Below, piece by piece: positions 60,201 to 64,000 of a stretch of DNA of 64,000 bases. Under the pieces are notes generated by a model. The model was given only the letters and a program-made list of their open reading frames with translations. It had not been told where the DNA came from and did not search any database. Location of the stretch: assembly GCA_023678885.1 (NCBI GenBank), contig CM042966.1, positions 24,132,028 through 24,196,027 of the forward strand, read 5' to 3'. The position numbers and the translations under genes are program-made. This DNA comes from Pogostemon cablin (Eukaryota > Streptophyta > Magnoliopsida > Lamiales > Lamiaceae). The first letter of the stretch is position 1, and every line of letters starts with the position of its first letter.

Positions 60201-61071
60201 ATTCCATAGACGAACAGATTTGTCCAGGACAGTTTCCAATAGATGGAATTAGACAAGTTTTATGCAAGTTAATGCCAGAAAGTAATTACTAATCCTCCTA
60301 TTACGTGAGATTGTACAAGTGCTAAGTCACACGGATTCACTGATTCAACAACCACACAAGCAAGAGATTACATAAATAAAAATCATTGCACTTACTTTAC
60401 TTACTGACATAACAAGAAACTGTTTCAGCGGCTGAGCTTGAATCTCATTAATTGAATCCTCATGGCCAACAAAACACTGCTGATATGAACAATAAAATAG
60501 AAAAAATAAATAATGTAAAAATCCAAAAAAAATGTCGCGTATTCTACCTCATTAGATTTAAACAGGAAAAATAAAATATGTTTACTTAGTAGTATTCTAT
60601 ATATTGAATTCATCATAGTTAAATGATAATATAACATGAGAAACCTTTTTTAAATAGACAAACTAAGCCGACAGAAAGAAAGCATAATCCCCCGGTATCT
60701 CATTTCCTACCTAAAATGCATTGCAATCCAAAAAGATAAAACAAAATGGGAATCAACTGCTTAAATGGATCCCATCAAGACAAGAACCCTAGTCACTGTT
60801 CACATTGGACTTCACCATCTAAGTAAGGTATAGAAGATGTATTCAACAATCTCGCCACGTAGTTTACACATTCGGATGATTGCGATTCAGCCCAATAAAT
60901 TTAGCATATCTTTTGAAATACTTTTCCATAAGGCCATCGTTTTGGCAAACACATAATCAGTAGAAAAACTACTCCCAGACGGAAGAAGGGCAACAAAATC
61001 AAATAAGTTCATAATAATGAAATTAAGATTAGGATATGAATGGAATAAGACAATAGGAATGGAGCACCTAC
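60201..61071. other. Interior of E right of S3
   Basis: AT-rich and without a supported exon. Confidence 0.4.
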
Positions 61072-61430
61072 CTGGTGAACTCAGTAATCGACGCTACGAC
61101 GATAGAGGCGTTAAGCAAGAAACAAAGAGCAGAGGAGCTAGAAAAGGGTTCTGAGTGAGAGTGGCGACTGACTTTTTAAAAATTAGGTAGTATTACCATA
61201 TTAGGAGTGGTTGACGAGAGCGGGTGCGGAGGTGAGAGATGGTGTCGATTGCGGCGGCTTGAGTGGGTGTCGGGTGTAGTGTCGCAAGTGAGGCATGGGT
61301 AGTGGGTTCAGAAGTCGATCGGCGGGAACAAGGGCCGAGTGTGGTCGCCGTAGCCGCCGCCGAGAGGGGCAGTGGGTTCCTCCTTGGTAGCGGTAGTACA
61401 AGTTAGGGCTTGTAAGAAATTGGTTGATAA
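61072..61430 (-). other. GC-rich leader-like block in E
   Basis: On the - strand the block is GC-richer than anything else in E (GCCGCCGCAATCGACACC). It ends at 61072 with TTCACCAG/GTAGGTGC, a good splice donor. It looks like a 5' untranslated exon of a gene taken up by E. No long reading frame starts in it. Confidence 0.35.
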
Positions 61431-61849
61431 TCGATGAATATAATTACGTTTTGAGTTGAATTTGATTTTGGGAATTTTGAGTTATACATCTTGCAAATTG
61501 AGATTCAATTTGTGTCTAACTCTTAAAAACACGATTTAAGTTAAAAAAAACGTGATAATGAGAGGCACATTTTTAGATCAATAATGAGAGGCACATTTTT
61601 CTATACTTATCTTATGAGAGGATGAATACTTTTAATGAGGGGAATAAAAATTCCTCAGTAAAAACATCTATTCTTTTTTCACACCTCTCATTAAAACTAA
61701 TCTTTAATGAGAGAAATTAGCTCATCTCATAAATTTTTATCATCAATACTCACTTCTTGTAGTGTGTATTTAAGAGTATTTAAGCTCTAAGTGTGTACCT
61801 TGTAGAAATAAATATTTTTTTTAATGTTAGACATACACCGAACATGGAA

Positions 61850-62350
61850 CAAACAAATTCTTTTTTTTGTAATCGCCCGACATTCGCCACTGGACATAGG
61901 ACAAAAAAATTTATTTTATTCAAAGGTGTCCGCTTATATCACTAAAAGAAAAAAAATTATATAACCCAACCCACTCACCAGACATGCCCCGTGTTTAAAA
62001 AAAAAATTGATTATGTCAGCCCACAACCCCTGTCCACCTACCCCACCGGACTTGTCATCATATTTAGAAAAAAAATATTTTGATTATGTGTTCGCAAACC
62101 CCACGTCGGCCCACAACTCTAAGTCCTATACACGCACTGGACGTGACCCATTTTTCAAAAAAAAATTTTGATTGTGTCCGCCCACAATTCCTCCCCACCC
62201 CATTGGACATGTCACATATTTAAAAAAAAATAAAAAATAAATTTATTTTGATTAAATGTCTACATCCCCTGTCCGCCCATACCCCCCCACTAGACATGTC
62301 CCCCATGTTTAAAAAAAATATTTTCATTAAGTTTCTGTCCATGAACCTTT
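61850..62350. repeat. Degenerate minisatellite, ~80-100-bp unit
   Basis: Five or so units, each with a CCGCCCACAACCCC-like part, a CACTGGACATGTCCC-like part and an A-rich then TTTTGATT part. Confidence 0.7.
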
Positions 62351-63424
62351 AAAAAAAAGAATAAAAATCACATAAACAAATGTTCATCCACACCCTTCTT
62401 TCCTCCTTTCTGCTTTATCACAGAAAAAAAGTCAAGATGAGCCTCATCTTTAAGGTTATGTTTTGTTTTGGGTTATGTGGGGTTTGAAAATCATAAATAG
62501 TGTGTTCTAATTTTGTTTTGGATTTTGAGTAGTGTATGTTTTAACTTTATGTCAAATCAATGTATTAATTAATTTATAAAGTTAAATGAGAGAGGAGAGA
62601 TAAAGAGAGAAAGTGTATTAATTGAGGAGAGAGAATGTAGTAGATATATAGGGGTGGTATTCAAAATCTTAAAATCTGGATGTGGATTTTGAAAACCAAA
62701 ACCTGGGTTTGAAAATCATAAACGAACATTATTATTGGAAAAAAAATTAAAAGTTGGCAAGAAAAGGTTTATTTTAAAAGAGTGGGCAAAATTGATGTTT
62801 CATTTTTCATATTGGGCAACATGTCACATTTCACTAATAATAATAACTAAGCCTTGGCTATTCCCAGATACCGTTTTAATTAATACACCCATTACTGAAT
62901 ACACCAACTCAAATTATATTTACACCCACCCCATTTTTACAATTATACCTTTTAATTTTAAATTAATCAAATATTCATTTATTTTATACACCAACTCACA
63001 TAACTCACCATGACCATATCAACTTTACAACAAACCACATATACCCACATTATTACAACTCACAACTCTCAACTCCAACTCCAAACTGGTAGTCGATCGA
63101 CCAAGGGGAGAGAGAGAAGAAGGAAAAAGAGAAAGAAGAAATAAAAGAAAAAACCTCATCTCACTATGTTAAAGCACTTCAATGGATGATCGATTCAGTT
63201 TAGGTAAGCTACTCTCCTTATTTTTGCACTTGAGAATTTCTTAGGGTTGTTTGAAAATGTCTAGATCTTGTGTTTTACTTTCATTGTAGGTATAATTAGG
63301 TGATTATTCGTCATGGGTATTAGTTTAATTGTTAATTTGTAGTGTTGAGATGACATATATTCATGTTAATTTCATTTGGAAGTTGTACTTCGATCTGAAA
63401 ATTTGTTGAAAATGGGTTGTAATT
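62351..63424. other. Unassigned right-hand region
   Basis: AT-rich to 63080, then a purine-rich GAGAGAGAAGAAGG leader-like stretch. An ATG at 63183 (ATGGATGATCGATTC) meets a GTAAGC donor after 22 nt and could be a first exon, but no matching second exon was found. Confidence 0.3.
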
Positions 63425-63775
63425 TTTGACCCTGGTCTGTCGAAATTCTTACCTCCGGTCAAATGCTACTAGTCAATTGTTTATCTTTCTGTTCGACCAC
63501 AACTGGTCGACAATATTACCTTCTGGTCGACCATTACTGGTCAACAGCTTCGCCTTTCAATCGACCATAATTGGTCGACGCTTGTTCCTTTCGGTCGACC
63601 ACTACTGGTTGATGGTGTGGTCTTTTGGTTATTCAGTGCTGGTCAACCACGCCTAAAATTTTCAATGGGTTGTGATCGACTACTTTGTTGATGGCTGAGG
63701 TGGTCGACAAAAATATTATTTTCGACCACTATCTGTCGATCAGTAGGCTTTTGGTTAATAGATGGTGGTCGAACA
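63425..63775. repeat. GGTCGACCA minisatellite, ~35-bp unit
   Basis: At least five units with a palindromic core such as GGTCGACCATTACTGGTC, followed by a pyrimidine-rich TTNCCTTT part. Later units are more diverged. Confidence 0.75.
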
Positions 63776-64000
63776 GGTCAATTTTTTTATAGTTTGTCCT
63801 TTTCTTTTTTATTTTGTTGTATTATATTATATACGTACTATATGTGTCTTTAATGAATGACGTAATCACCTAACTACTACATCATATAAAAGGCAGCAGG
63901 AATTTGATATAATCATGAACAAGAACAAAATGTGCAGCCAACAGAACTGGAGCCAGTACCTAATCCTGAACCATATAATGAGGAAACCACTGAATACGAA

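Larger units (their letters stand above)
56214..61764. mobile_element. Element E: CACTA-type transposon (5,551 bp)
   Basis: Starts CACTACAAGAAAG and ends CTTCTTGTAGTG, flanked by TGT on both sides (56211-56213 and 61765-61767), the 3-bp duplication expected of CACTA elements. Subterminal repeats are AATGACAGGA on the left and AATGAGAGGC on the right, in both orientations. No TNP2-type transposase is seen, so it is non-autonomous. It contains a CACTA-type MITE and solo LTR S3; without them it would be about 3.9 kb. Confidence 0.85.

Noticed and set aside
61201..61401. Pro/Arg-rich 66-codon - strand frame in E
   Set aside because: Stop-poor because of GC content. Better explained as part of an untranslated leader.
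63183..64000. Possible gene starting at ATG 63183 with an exon at the window end (open frame with PTELEPVPNPEPYNEE)
   Set aside because: The exon 1 phase does not fit the candidate acceptors, and two frames are open at the end of the window. Needs sequence beyond 64000.

Overview
The window looks like repeat-rich nuclear DNA of a flowering plant, probably a eudicot. It is AT-rich, with long (TA)n arrays, Stowaway-, hAT-, CACTA- and Mutator-type transposons, and Athila/Tat-lineage Gypsy elements primed by tRNA-Asp. I cannot name the species. Only one convincing host gene was found, at 4949-6315 on the + strand: three exons encoding a small protein with an N-myristoylation-type start. All other coding sequence belongs to decayed mobile elements or to gene pieces that may have been captured by them.

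Layout. 1-4,225: small inverted-repeat transposons (a long palindrome holding two inverted Stowaway-like copies, further Stowaway-like copies, a hairpin) and the first long (TA)n tract. 4,949-6,315: the host gene, with a 343-bp CACTA-type MITE in intron 2. 6,316-12,841: MITE remnants, microsatellites and a solo LTR (10,206-11,408). 12,842-52,338: one nested retrotransposon complex. 52,339-56,213: flank with a Mutator-like transposase pseudogene. 56,214-61,764: a 5.5-kb CACTA-type element with matching ends and a TGT target duplication, holding a second MITE and a third solo LTR. 61,850-64,000: two minisatellites and unresolved sequence.

The nest. Element A is Athila-like, on the + strand, with LTRs at 12,842-13,200 plus 26,057-26,594 and at 50,672-52,338. 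Element B, a complete-length Athila-like element of 12.9 kb on the - strand, lies inside the 5' LTR of A. A CACTA element, D (27,861-40,286), interrupts the gag region of A. Inside D is C, a non-autonomous LTR element arranged LTR-gag-LTR-partial gag, with no pol; it interrupts what may be a captured gene. A solo LTR (44,367-45,676) and a hAT-type element (47,993-48,870) interrupt the 3' part of A. Every pol and gag carries stops or frameshifts, so these are relics.

The most interesting pattern is shared by A and B. Palindrome-rich, relatively GC-rich islands lie in the LTRs upstream of the TATA-like site, and again between integrase and the extra ORF (Athila ORF-1 type). There the islands abut a nearly identical 14-mer in both elements. 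In B the extra ORF seems to begin with a 13-nt coding exon, then a GT-AG intron that joins in frame. This suggests an internal promoter and splicing for the extra ORF. A stem-loop just upstream of the polypurine tract is kept in A, B and C with one compensatory base change. Counts and identities here were read by eye, and no alignment program was run.
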